A stretch of 64,000 bases of DNA, from assembly GCA_045541475.1 (NCBI GenBank), contig JAZQJI010000034.1, positions 3,088 through 67,087 of the forward strand, in the 5' to 3' direction. This DNA comes from RGIG3077 sp045541475. Its GTDB lineage: Bacteria > Bacillota > Clostridia > Oscillospirales > Ruminococcaceae. The notes below the pieces were generated by a model. The model made no database searches, was not told the DNA's origin, and saw only the letters and a list, made by a program, of their open reading frames with translations. Both the position numbers and the translations under genes were made by a program. Shown piece after piece: positions 41,793-50,565 of this stretch (the stretch's first letter is position 1; every line of letters begins with the position of its first letter).

Positions 41793-43493
41793 ATGTCTAA
41801 AAACATTAAAAAGACAGTTTGCCTTATAGCTTCGCTTGCACTTTGTGCAGGAACAATGACTGCTTGTGGTGCAGACAAGACCGCAGAATTTCTTGAGCTG
41901 ATAGATAAGGGCGATATCGGCGCTGCTTATGATTACTACGATGATGAAATTGATGGCGACAAGAAGGAAGGCGACATCTGCGACGAGATCATCGACGAGA
42001 TGGAAGACCGTTACGAAAAAATCACAGAGCTTTGCTTTGACGGCACAATTGACGATAAAGATATTGAAGATCTGATTGAGCTTCTTGATGATCTTGGTGT
42101 TGATGAAGAAGATATTGAAGAACCCATGGGTGAGTGGGCAGCAGCAATTGCTTCCAAAGAAAACTACGAAACTGCCCTCGATTTGATTGATGATGAAGAG
42201 TTTAGCTCCGCAATGTATTACTTGGAGCTTGTTGACGAGCGTGACAGCAATTATGAGGACGCTAAGAAAAAGCTTGATGAAATGCAGGTAGAAATGGCAA
42301 TGGAAGATATTGAATACATTGCTGATTATATTGAGGATGAAGATTACTACTACGCATTCTACTACATTGATTACTATGCTCAGGAATATTCCGAAAACGA
42401 AACTATTATGGAAGCGCTTGATGGCTACTACGCAGATGCTAAAGATGCTATGAATACTGCTATTCAGGATAATCTTGATAACGGTTATTACTATGATGCT
42501 TCATATATGCTCAGCAATGCTCAGGAATATTATGAAGAATCTGATTACGAGGAAATCAAGGCAACTGTTGATACAGCAGTAATGGAAAAAGCTAACAGCA
42601 TTATGGAAGAAAACTTTGCAAATTACGATTACTATACTGCTGAAGACGAGCTTTATGATCTGAGATGGGATTTTGAAGAAAACGAAGATCTTGTTGCTCT
42701 TTACGATGATCTTAAAAATTCTTATATTGAATATATGCTTGCCGCTGCTGAAGAAGAAGCTGCAGCTGAAAACTACGAAATGGCACTTAGCATTACCGAA
42801 ATCGCAATTTCTGAAGTTGGCAGCGATAATACTGAGCTTAACAACAAGTATAACGAATATAAACTGTGCTTGCCCGTTTACATAAATGACCTTGATTATT
42901 TTGCAAAATATGGCAATATTTACAGCGATGGCAGCGGTGATATTTGTGACAATACAAATTCTGAGCACAGACATTGCTATGCTCTTGATGACTACTGGGG
43001 CGGAGAAGAGTATTGGGCAGAATATCTTATAAACGGAAATTATTCAAGCTTTAACGGCGTGTGCGCAGTATCTTACGACCAGCGTTCTGCAACAGATACA
43101 AAGTATTTTGAAGTTTACGGCGATGGCGTGCTGCTTTACACATCTCCCATCATGACAATGAGCTCAATGCCTGTTGAATTTTCTATTGACGTTACAGGCG
43201 TAACAGTTCTCAAGATTATGTATCCCGGAACTGACGGCGATAACAACATTGCTACTATTTATGATGGTATGCTCAGCCCTGAAGAAGCAGTTGAGGAAGA
43301 ACCCGAAGAAGAACCTTCCGATGATGAAAGCACATCTGAGGATGAAAGCACTTCCGGCGATGAATCCACAAGCGAAGGTTCGGACGAATCCGCTGCTGAA
43401 AGCGAAGATGAATCTTCCGACGCAGACGCTGATGCAGAAGAATCCGCTGCTGAAAGCGATGAAGAAGCTGCTGAAGAATCCGCAGCCGAATAA
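41793..43493 (+). CDS. acidic lipoprotein with repeated helical units and NPCBM-like domain
   Basis: A 566-residue lipoprotein (signal peptide with lipobox MTACG, Cys25), so it is anchored outside the membrane. Residues about 30-360 are helical and rich in Asp, Glu and Tyr, with recurring units such as YDYYDDEI, SAMYYLELVDE, YYAFYYIDYYAQEY and YYYDASYMLSNAQEYY, suggestive of TPR-like or other solenoid repeats. Residues about 365-490 resemble an NPCBM domain: FNGVCAVSYDQRSATDTKYFEVYGDGVLLYTS..., then VEFSIDVTGVTVLKIMYPG. The last 75 residues are a disordered Glu/Ser/Ala tail. Putatively binds surface or substrate glycans; this is inferred from the NPCBM-like fold only. SD is weak (GAAAGAG). 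Confidence 0.78.
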   Translation: MSKNIKKTVCLIASLALCAGTMTACGADKTAEFLELIDKGDIGAAYDYYDDEIDGDKKEGDICDEIIDEMEDRYEKITELCFDGTIDDKDIEDLIELLDDLGVDEEDIEEPMGEWAAAIASKENYETALDLIDDEEFSSAMYYLELVDERDSNYEDAKKKLDEMQVEMAMEDIEYIADYIEDEDYYYAFYYIDYYAQEYSENETIMEALDGYYADAKDAMNTAIQDNLDNGYYYDASYMLSNAQEYYEESDYEEIKATVDTAVMEKANSIMEENFANYDYYTAEDELYDLRWDFEENEDLVALYDDLKNSYIEYMLAAAEEEAAAENYEMALSITEIAISEVGSDNTELNNKYNEYKLCLPVYINDLDYFAKYGNIYSDGSGDICDNTNSEHRHCYALDDYWGGEEYWAEYLINGNYSSFNGVCAVSYDQRSATDTKYFEVYGDGVLLYTSPIMTMSSMPVEFSIDVTGVTVLKIMYPGTDGDNNIATIYDGMLSPEEAVEEEPEEEPSDDESTSEDESTSGDESTSEGSDESAAESEDESSDADADAEESAAESDEEAAEESAAE

Positions 43494-43508
43494 ACTTTAT
43501 GCATTTCA

Positions 43509-43538
43509 AACTCTCTCTGTTATATAATGGAGAGAGTT
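43509..43538 (+). terminator. terminator of the acidic lipoprotein gene
   Basis: AACTCTCTC pairs with GAGAGAGTT around a 12-nt loop and is followed by TTGTTTTGC. Confidence 0.8.
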
Positions 43539-43575
43539 TTGTTTTGCCTTTAAATCTAAATAGTCAAAAAAACTA

Positions 43576-43604
43576 TTGCAAAAGGTAAAAAAATATAGTA
43601 TAAT
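43576..43604 (+). promoter_or_regulatory. sigma-A-type promoter for valS-folC
   Basis: TTGCAA, a 17-nt spacer and TATAAT (43599-43604); the leader to valS is only about 40 nt. Confidence 0.75.
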
Positions 43605-43652
43605 AAATTAGTTAGTATGCAAAATTATGACTTTTGAGAGGTGTATATCAAA

Positions 43653-46268
43653 ATGAAAGAGCTTAACAAGCTTTATAGCCCTCGAGATTTTGAGGACAGA
43701 ATATACGGACTTTGGACGGAGAACGATTGCTTTAAGGCAACAATTGACCGTAGCCTTACCCCCTACACAATCGTAATTCCCCCTCCGAATATTACAGGAC
43801 AGCTTCACATGGGCCATGCCCTTGATGAAACTTTGCAGGATATCTTGGTAAGATATAAGAGAATGCAGGGCTACTGCACGCTTTGGCTACCCGGTACCGA
43901 CCATGCTTCAATTGCTACCGAAGCAAAAATTGTTGAAGCAATGCGTGCCGAAGGCATCACTAAGGATGATATCGGAAGAGAAGGCTTTTTGGAACGCGCA
44001 TGGGATTGGAAAGCTAAATACGGCGGAAGAATTGTTGAACAGCTTAAAAAGCTCGGCTCTTCTTGCGACTGGTCAAGAGAGCGTTTTACTCTTGACGAGG
44101 GCTGCTCCAACGCAGTAAAAGAAGTTTTTGTAAGACTTTACAACAAAGGTCTTATCTATAAAGGCGAAAGAATTGTTAACTGGTGCCCCAAATGCTGCAC
44201 ATCAATCTCCGATGCTGAGGTTGAACACGAAGAACAACAGGGCAATTTCTGGCACATTAAGTATCCGCTTGAAGATGGCAGCGGCTTTGTAGAAATCGCA
44301 ACTACCCGTCCCGAAACACTTTTGGGCGATAGTGCGGTTGCTGTGCATCCCAAAGATGAAAGATATAAAGATATTGTAGGCAAAAACGTAATTTTGCCGA
44401 TTGTAAATCGTGCAATACCCGTTGTTGCTGATGAATACGTTGAAATGGATTTTGGTACGGGCGTTGTAAAAATAACACCCGCACACGACCCTAACGACTT
44501 TGAAGTAGGTCTGCGTCATGATTTGCCCATTATCAACGTAATGGACGAGCACGCTGTTATTAACGAAAACGGCGGCAAGTATTGCGGTCAGGAACGCTAC
44601 GAGGCAAGAAAAAATATAGTTGCTGAATTGGAAGAACTCGGTCTGCTTGTTAAGGTAGAGCCACACAGCCACAATGTAGGTACCTGCTATCGTTGCTCAA
44701 CTACCGTTGAACCTTGGGTTTCAAAGCAGTGGTTTGTTAAGATGAAGCCTTTGGCAGAACCCGCAATTGATTGCGTAAGAAATGGTGATACAAAATTTGT
44801 TCCCGAAAGATTTGAAAAGATTTATTTCCACTGGATGGAAAATATTCGTGACTGGTGTATTTCCCGTCAGCTCTGGTGGGGACACAGAATACCCGCGTTC
44901 TACTGCGATGACTGCGGTGAAATGGTTGTAACTAAGGAAAACGAGGCTGTTTGTCCTTGCTGCGGCAAAAAGATGCGTCAGGATGAGGACACTCTCGATA
45001 CTTGGTTCTCATCGGCACTGTGGCCGTTCTCAACATTGGGCTGGCCCGAAAATACTGAGGATCTTGACTTCTTCTATCCCACATCAACACTTGTTACCGG
45101 TTACGATATCATCACTTTCTGGGTTTCCAGAATGATCTTCTCCGGTCTTGAATATATGGGCAAAACCCCGTTTGATACCGTTCTTATCCACGGTCTTGTG
45201 CGTGATGCACAGGGCAGAAAGATGTCCAAATCTTTGGGCAACGGTATTGATCCGCTTGATATTATCGATAACTACGGCGCAGACGCTTTGAGATTGACTC
45301 TTGTTACGGGTAACTCTCCCGGTAACGATATGCGCTTTATGGATGAAAAGGTTATCGCTTCCAGAAACTTTGCTAACAAGCTTTGGAATGCTTCTCGTTA
45401 TGTAATGATGAACCTTCCCGAAGATTTTGAGGATACAGGTCTGCCTGAAACTCTCAATATTGAAGATAAATGGATTATCGGCAAGTTTAACTCGGTTGTG
45501 AAAGAAGTTTGCGAAAACCTTGATAAGTATGAGCTTGGCATTGCCGTTTCCAAAATCTACGACTTTATTTGGGACTATTACTGCGACTGGTATATCGAGC
45601 TTTCAAAGCCCCGCATTTTTGCAGGTGGTGAGGATAAGGAAAATGCACAGCGTGTTCTTGTGTGGGTGTTAAAGGGCGCACTCAAGCTTTTGCATCCCTT
45701 CATGCCCTATATCACTGAAGAACTTTGGCAGACACTCACCGACGCAAAGAGCTTTATCATGCTCGAAAAATACCCTGAATATGATGCAAACTTAGGCTTT
45801 GAAGACGCTATGAACGATTTTGAAAAGGTTATCGGAGCAATCAAGGCTGTAAGAAATATCAGAACAGAAATGAACGTTCCTAACGGCACAAAGGCTAAGC
45901 TTTATATCGAAACGCAGGATATCGAGCTGTTCTCTTCTTGCGAGATGTTCTTTGAAAAGCTCAGCGGTGCAAACGGCATTGAGGTTTCTGAAAAGGTTGC
46001 AATGGAAAAATGCGCAACCGCCGTTACTGAAAGCGCAAGAATTTTCATTCCGCTTTCCGAACTTATCGACAACGAAAAGGAACTTGCACGTCTTGCAAAG
46101 GAAAAGGATAAGGCTTTGAAGGATATTGAAATTATCAGCAAGAAGCTTTCCAACCCGAACTTCCTTGAAAAAGCACCCGAAGCTCTTGTTGCAACCGAGC
46201 GTGAAAAACTGATTAAGGCAGAAGACAGACTTAACAAGATTGAAAAGAGTATTGCAGAACTTGGATGA
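43653..46268 (+). CDS. valS: valyl-tRNA synthetase
   Basis: Charges tRNA-Val and edits mischarged Thr. The 871-residue class I enzyme has HMGHAL as HIGH motif, KMSKSLGNGIDPLD as KMSKS loop, the editing-domain segment TTRPETLLGDSAVAVHP, and a C-terminal coiled-coil (KEKDKALKDIEIISKKLSNPNFLEKAP). A zinc-type insert (CDDCGE, CPCCGK) is present. The ATG at 43653 is preferred; the GTG at 43641 overlaps the AGAGG ribosome site. The leader is too short for a T-box, which is unusual for a clostridial valS. Confidence 0.98.
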   Translation: MKELNKLYSPRDFEDRIYGLWTENDCFKATIDRSLTPYTIVIPPPNITGQLHMGHALDETLQDILVRYKRMQGYCTLWLPGTDHASIATEAKIVEAMRAEGITKDDIGREGFLERAWDWKAKYGGRIVEQLKKLGSSCDWSRERFTLDEGCSNAVKEVFVRLYNKGLIYKGERIVNWCPKCCTSISDAEVEHEEQQGNFWHIKYPLEDGSGFVEIATTRPETLLGDSAVAVHPKDERYKDIVGKNVILPIVNRAIPVVADEYVEMDFGTGVVKITPAHDPNDFEVGLRHDLPIINVMDEHAVINENGGKYCGQERYEARKNIVAELEELGLLVKVEPHSHNVGTCYRCSTTVEPWVSKQWFVKMKPLAEPAIDCVRNGDTKFVPERFEKIYFHWMENIRDWCISRQLWWGHRIPAFYCDDCGEMVVTKENEAVCPCCGKKMRQDEDTLDTWFSSALWPFSTLGWPENTEDLDFFYPTSTLVTGYDIITFWVSRMIFSGLEYMGKTPFDTVLIHGLVRDAQGRKMSKSLGNGIDPLDIIDNYGADALRLTLVTGNSPGNDMRFMDEKVIASRNFANKLWNASRYVMMNLPEDFEDTGLPETLNIEDKWIIGKFNSVVKEVCENLDKYELGIAVSKIYDFIWDYYCDWYIELSKPRIFAGGEDKENAQRVLVWVLKGALKLLHPFMPYITEELWQTLTDAKSFIMLEKYPEYDANLGFEDAMNDFEKVIGAIKAVRNIRTEMNVPNGTKAKLYIETQDIELFSSCEMFFEKLSGANGIEVSEKVAMEKCATAVTESARIFIPLSELIDNEKELARLAKEKDKALKDIEIISKKLSNPNFLEKAPEALVATEREKLIKAEDRLNKIEKSIAELG

Positions 46269-46269
46269 T

Positions 46270-47499
46270 ATGAACTATAAATCCGCTGTGGAATTTATAA
46301 ATTCCTACACAAAATCGGGCAAGCCGATAAATAATCTTGACAGAATAAAAAAGCTGATGAAAAAGCTGGGGGATCCGCAAAGCTCCCTCAGCTTTGTTCA
46401 TGTTGCAGGCACAAACGGTAAGGGTTCCATTGTAGAAATGGTTTCGACCGCATTGATTGACAGTGGTATGAAAGTGGGGCAGTTCACCTCGCCGTATATA
46501 GTCTGTTTAGAGGACAGAATAAGAATTAACGGTGAAAATATACCAAAGCAAAAGCTTTGCGAATTTGCCTATATCGTAAAAAATGCTGTTGAAGATGTAA
46601 GCTATTCGCAGTTTGAAATTATTTTTGCAATAGCTATGCTGTATTATAAATCTGAGAGTGTTGATATTGTTTGTCTTGAAGCAGGTCTTGGCGGTTTGCT
46701 TGACTGTACAAATGTTATTGAATGTCCAAGGGTTGCTGCAATTGCTTCAATATCGCTTGACCACACCGATATACTTGGCAAAACCGTGCAGGATATTGCA
46801 AAACAAAAAGCGGGTATAATCAAATCCGGCGGCGTTGCGGTGGTATCTTCGCAAAACAGCGATGATATCCTTGATGTGTTCAAAACGCATTGTGACAGTG
46901 TCGGTGCAAGGCTGATTGTGCCAAAAAATGCCGAAATTACACAGAATAACAGTTTTGTATATAAAGGTGTGAACTACGCCCCTTGCATGAAGGGTCAGCA
47001 CCAGATTTTTAATGCACTTACTGCTGTTGAAACACTTGCTTGTTTATCAGAGTATTACGATATAAAACAGCACAATATTCAAAACGGCATTAACAATGCA
47101 AGGGTAAGGGCAAGGTTTGAAAAAATCAAATCAAATCCTGATGTTTATTTTGATGGTGCGCATAATCCCGATGCAGTGTTAAGACTGAAAAGCACACTGT
47201 TGCAGATGGATGGGCCAAAAATTGCAGTTGTAGGTATGATAGGCTCAAAGGATGCCAAATCGGCAATATCACAAATCGCTGATTGCTTTGAAAGCGTAAT
47301 TTGTGTTGATGGATTTTATCCCAACGCAATTGATAGGTTTACTTTGGCAGATATGTTTGTGCAAAGCGGCACTCGTGCTTATACATCAACACTTGAAAAC
47401 GTATCAAAAAATGCTTTAATGCTTGCCAAGTGTAATAAAAAAGTAATCGTTTTCGGTTCGCTTTACCTTTACTCGCATATTTCAGAATATTTTGAATAG
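46270..47499 (+). CDS. folC: folylpolyglutamate synthase/dihydrofolate synthase
   Basis: Adds glutamates to folates using ATP. The 409-residue protein has P-loop HVAGTNGKGSIVEM, TSPYIVCLEDRIRING, EAGLGGLLDCTNV and the SLDHTDILGKTVQDIAKQKAGI segment, all Mur-ligase/FolC signatures. Starting at the ATG at 46270 places it 1 bp after the valS stop; a TTG at 46240 within valS is also possible. It supports the tetrahydrofolate pool used by Fhs, encoded 8 kb away. The valS-folC pair is common in Firmicutes. Confidence 0.94.
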   Translation: MNYKSAVEFINSYTKSGKPINNLDRIKKLMKKLGDPQSSLSFVHVAGTNGKGSIVEMVSTALIDSGMKVGQFTSPYIVCLEDRIRINGENIPKQKLCEFAYIVKNAVEDVSYSQFEIIFAIAMLYYKSESVDIVCLEAGLGGLLDCTNVIECPRVAAIASISLDHTDILGKTVQDIAKQKAGIIKSGGVAVVSSQNSDDILDVFKTHCDSVGARLIVPKNAEITQNNSFVYKGVNYAPCMKGQHQIFNALTAVETLACLSEYYDIKQHNIQNGINNARVRARFEKIKSNPDVYFDGAHNPDAVLRLKSTLLQMDGPKIAVVGMIGSKDAKSAISQIADCFESVICVDGFYPNAIDRFTLADMFVQSGTRAYTSTLENVSKNALMLAKCNKKVIVFGSLYLYSHISEYFE

Positions 47500-47527
47500 T
47501 ATTTTTTGTTAGATATGTATAAATTTT

Positions 47528-47565
47528 AAACTTCAATTTGTACATTTATACGAAATTGAAGGTTT
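47528..47565 (+). terminator. hairpin after folC
   Basis: AAACTTCAATTT pairs with AAATTGAAGGTTT with one bulge; no U-tract follows, so termination is uncertain. Confidence 0.4.
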
Positions 47566-47602
47566 GCCGATAAAAATATCAGCAAATTATCACAAAAAAC
47601 AC

Positions 47603-47631
47603 TTGAAAATGTTTTTATGATATAGTATAAT
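47603..47631 (+). promoter_or_regulatory. sigma-A-type promoter for the Pro/Ala repeat protein
   Basis: TTGAAA, a 17-nt spacer and TATAAT (47626-47631), 39 nt before the start codon. Confidence 0.75.
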
Positions 47632-47670
47632 ATCAATAAATGTAAGTAGGAGAACAAAGGAGGAAAAGGT

Positions 47671-49485
47671 ATGGCAATTTTTCTCGTCAATTCATTGAAG
47701 GGCGAAGATGTTCACGGAACGGACAATACCAAAAAAACTGCGTGCGGTATAAAGTATTCAACACCCGACGCAGCCAAGCTTTATGCTCTTGGAAAGGAAA
47801 TGGCCGACATTAAAGAACTTACTTGTGAGCGCTGTAAAGAAGTTCTTGCTGTGAAAATGATTAAGGAAGCAAACAAGCAGGCCGCTTTGGAAGCCAAGGA
47901 AGAACGCAAGAGAAACAAGGCGGCGTCTAAATCTGTCGATTATATTCCTGCTCCGGAAACAAAAACCAACTACACAGCACCTCGTCCTGTGCAGAAAAAT
48001 GTTCCTGCAAAGACCGAAAAGTCTGAAAAATCAACGCCTAAAGAGGACTTTAAGGTTAACGGCGAGTTTGTGCCCAAGTCATTAAGAAAGTACGGTAACG
48101 GAAGCACACTGGAAGAGGCTCAGAAAGCAGCCGAAGAAGCAAAGGCAGCTAAAGCCGCCGAAGAAGCCAAGAAGGCCGAAGAAGCCAAGAAGGCTGAAGA
48201 GGCTAAAAAGGCTGAAGAAGCTAAGGCTGCTGAAACCGCAGCTGCAGCTATTCCCGGTATTGCTCCTATAAATATTCCCGGTATTGAAATTGTTTCACCT
48301 GCGCCTACAGGATTTGTTTCTGAGGTTGCTGATGCTGCACCTGCACCCGCATCAAAACCTGTGATAGAGCCTATAAATATCCCCGGTATTGATATTGTTG
48401 CACCTGCACCCACGGGATTTGTTTCCGAGGTTGCTGATGCTGCACCTGCACCCACATCAAAACCCGTGATAGAGCCTATAAATATCCCCGGCATTGAAAC
48501 TGTTGAGCCTAAAAAACCCGTTGTGGATATGATAGATTTTTCTGATTTTGAAGATTTTCGCGTTAAATCAGATAAAAAAGCGCTTGATTTAGATGATCTT
48601 GATGATTTCTTGATTGGCGCATCTAAGAGCGAGCCTGCTGCACCCGTTATGCCCGAAATACCGAGCATACCCGAGGTTCCCACAGTGCCTGAAGTGCCCA
48701 CAGTACCGCAGTATACAGCACCTGCTGCACCCGTTATGCCCGAAATACCGAGCATACCCGAGGTGCCAACAGTGCCTGAAGTACCCACAGTACCACAGTA
48801 TACAGCACCTGCTGCACCCGCTATGCCAGAAATACCGAGCACACCCAAGGTTGCAGCAGTGCCTGAAGTGCCAACAGTACCGCAGTATACAGTACCTGTT
48901 GTACCTAAGGCTCCTGTCGTTGCACCGCTTGATTCTTCCAGGGTGCCTGTTGCGCCTTCGATTATTGAAGAAAAAACAATGGCAGAGGTTGAAAAGCCTT
49001 CCATCGTTTCTATGACAGAGCCTGTAAAGGTTGAAAGTCGTCCTAATATCCAGATGACAACCAATATAGACGATGATATTGTGATGAGTGTTCCCACCTT
49101 TGCCCCGAAGAGAGTCACACCTTCTCCCATTATGGAAGAAGAAAGTGCACCTGTTCCTGTAATTACATCTCTTGAGGATATGGAAAGAGCGCTCAACAAA
49201 ATGCAGGGTATTGATGTTGATGATACTGCTGATGATGAGGATGATGAACCCGAAGTGATCGTTCCTGCATTTAAAGAGTATAAGCCCATGACTAAGAGCG
49301 AGATTGAAAAGCGAAAGATGGAGCGTGCTCAGAAGCAGGAACCCGACAGACCGCTTACCAAGGCCGAGCAGAAGCGTCTTGAAAAGGAAGAAAAGAAAAA
49401 AGCTAAGATTGACGCTGAATTTGCAAAGGATATGGCAAAACGCGGTATCACTCTTGATTCGATGCGTGATAAGCGCAGAAGATAA
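47671..49485 (+). CDS. large repeat-rich disordered protein of unknown function
   Basis: 604 residues, no signal peptide, start after AAAGGAGG. Residues 1-65 look folded, with a possible metal site (TACGIKYS and CERCKE). Then come a Lys/Ala/Glu stretch with (KKAEEA) repeats (about 150-190), 35-residue repeats built on EPINIPGIDIVAPAPTGFVSEV, an acidic segment (DFSDFEDFRVKSDKKALDLDDLDDF), three 29-residue Pro repeats, and a basic tail (PLTKAEQKRLEKEEKKKAK...). Pro/Ala linkers and charged tails suggest an intracellular scaffold or adaptor. No family recognised. It has its own promoter and terminator. Confidence 0.8.
   Translation: MAIFLVNSLKGEDVHGTDNTKKTACGIKYSTPDAAKLYALGKEMADIKELTCERCKEVLAVKMIKEANKQAALEAKEERKRNKAASKSVDYIPAPETKTNYTAPRPVQKNVPAKTEKSEKSTPKEDFKVNGEFVPKSLRKYGNGSTLEEAQKAAEEAKAAKAAEEAKKAEEAKKAEEAKKAEEAKAAETAAAAIPGIAPINIPGIEIVSPAPTGFVSEVADAAPAPASKPVIEPINIPGIDIVAPAPTGFVSEVADAAPAPTSKPVIEPINIPGIETVEPKKPVVDMIDFSDFEDFRVKSDKKALDLDDLDDFLIGASKSEPAAPVMPEIPSIPEVPTVPEVPTVPQYTAPAAPVMPEIPSIPEVPTVPEVPTVPQYTAPAAPAMPEIPSTPKVAAVPEVPTVPQYTVPVVPKAPVVAPLDSSRVPVAPSIIEEKTMAEVEKPSIVSMTEPVKVESRPNIQMTTNIDDDIVMSVPTFAPKRVTPSPIMEEESAPVPVITSLEDMERALNKMQGIDVDDTADDEDDEPEVIVPAFKEYKPMTKSEIEKRKMERAQKQEPDRPLTKAEQKRLEKEEKKKAKIDAEFAKDMAKRGITLDSMRDKRRR
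48250..48510 (+). repeat. 105-bp tandem coding repeat (35 residues)
   Basis: About two and a half copies, spaced exactly 105 bp (starts near 48265, 48370 and 48475), encode INIPGI(E/D)IV(S/A)PAPTGFVSEVADAAP-type units. High identity between copies suggests recent duplication. Confidence 0.85.
48634..48894 (+). repeat. 87-bp tandem coding repeat (29 residues, Pro-rich)
   Basis: Three head-to-tail copies starting at 48634, 48721 and 48808 encode PAAPVMPEIPSIPEVPTVPEV followed by PTVPQYTA. The third copy is more diverged. Spacing is exact, so copy number could vary between strains. Confidence 0.88.
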
Positions 49486-49502
49486 ACCGATTTAATGGCA
49501 AT

Positions 49503-49528
49503 AAAAGCCGCTTGTAAAAGCGGCTTTT
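49503..49528 (+). terminator. terminator of the Pro/Ala repeat gene
   Basis: AAAAGCCGCTT pairs with AAGCGGCTTTT around a GTAA loop, ending in TTTT. Confidence 0.85.
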
Positions 49529-49574
49529 GATGTGCATTGCGGCAAATTAAAACAATACACAAAAGGATAGAATT

Positions 49575-50525
49575 ATGAATATTTTTAAGCTTTCACCCGC
49601 ATTTAAAGATTATTTATGGGGCGGTAGCCGTCTTAAAACAGATTTTGGCAAAAATACCGATATAACACCGCTTGCTGAAAGCTGGGAGCTTTCCGTTCAC
49701 CCCGATGGCGAAAGTGTGATTGCAAACGGCGAATTTGAAGGCATGAGCTTTGCTGAGTTTGCAAAAAACAATCCCGAAAAATTAGGGCTTAACTGTGAAA
49801 AGTTTGAAAATTTCCCAATACTTATAAAGCTTATTGACGCTTTTGATAATCTTTCGGTTCAGGTTCACCCCGATAATGACTATGCTATGCGTGTTGAGGG
49901 TGAATACGGCAAAACTGAAATGTGGTATATTGTTGATTGTGATGATGATGCTTCGCTGATTTACGGCTTTAAGGATGAAATATCCAAGGAAGAATTTAAA
50001 AATTGTATAGAGCAGAACACACTGCTTTCAGTTGTAAACAGCGTTAAGGTAAATAAGGGCGATGTTTTCTTTATCCAAGCGGGTACGCTGCACGCAATCG
50101 GCAAGGGGATTTTAATTGCTGAAATCCAGCAGAATTCCAACACAACCTACCGCGTTTATGATTATGGCAGGGTTGGTGCAGATGGCAAACCAAGAGCTTT
50201 GCACGTTGAAAAAGCGCTTGACGTAACCAAGCTCGAAAAAGCACCGCAATATATCTGCGATGAAGAAAAGATTTTTGACGGCGCAAAAGTACGTAAGCTT
50301 GCTAAATGTGAATACTTTGATGTAAGTGAAATCTGCGTTGATGAAAAAATCGACATTATTGCGGATAAATCGTCATTTAACAGCTTGCTTTTTGTTGATG
50401 GAAAGGGTACAATAGAAAGTGATGGTATCACTTTGGAGTTTAAAAAAGGCGATAGCATTTTTGTAAGTGCAGATACTGAATATGCAATTTGCGGAAAATG
50501 CAAGGTTATACTGACAAAAATATAA
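49575..50525 (+). CDS. manA: mannose-6-phosphate isomerase
   Basis: A zinc-dependent cupin of 316 residues that interconverts mannose-6-phosphate and fructose-6-phosphate. Motifs are YLWGGSRLK, the metal-binding VQVHPDND and EMWYI, AGTLHAIG and QQNSNTTYRVYDYGR. This is the short Firmicutes form. SD AAAGGA. It lies just upstream of a ROK glucokinase and glmM, giving a cluster for hexose phosphate and amino-sugar supply, useful to a mannan- or glucan-degrading organism. Confidence 0.94.
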   Translation: MNIFKLSPAFKDYLWGGSRLKTDFGKNTDITPLAESWELSVHPDGESVIANGEFEGMSFAEFAKNNPEKLGLNCEKFENFPILIKLIDAFDNLSVQVHPDNDYAMRVEGEYGKTEMWYIVDCDDDASLIYGFKDEISKEEFKNCIEQNTLLSVVNSVKVNKGDVFFIQAGTLHAIGKGILIAEIQQNSNTTYRVYDYGRVGADGKPRALHVEKALDVTKLEKAPQYICDEEKIFDGAKVRKLAKCEYFDVSEICVDEKIDIIADKSSFNSLLFVDGKGTIESDGITLEFKKGDSIFVSADTEYAICGKCKVILTKI

Positions 50526-50565
50526 AAAGCAGCGTAACAAACGCTGAATATGGAGGAATTTTTTT

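Noticed and set aside
43494..43652. T-box leader upstream of valS
   Set aside because: The distance from the promoter to the start is about 40-50 nt, with no specifier stem or AGGGTGGNACCGCG motif.
48120..49289. 389-codon Gly/Ser/Thr-rich open frame antisense to the Pro/Ala repeat gene
   Set aside because: Its low-complexity translation is the reverse reading of the Pro/Ala repeats; it has no promoter or ribosome site.
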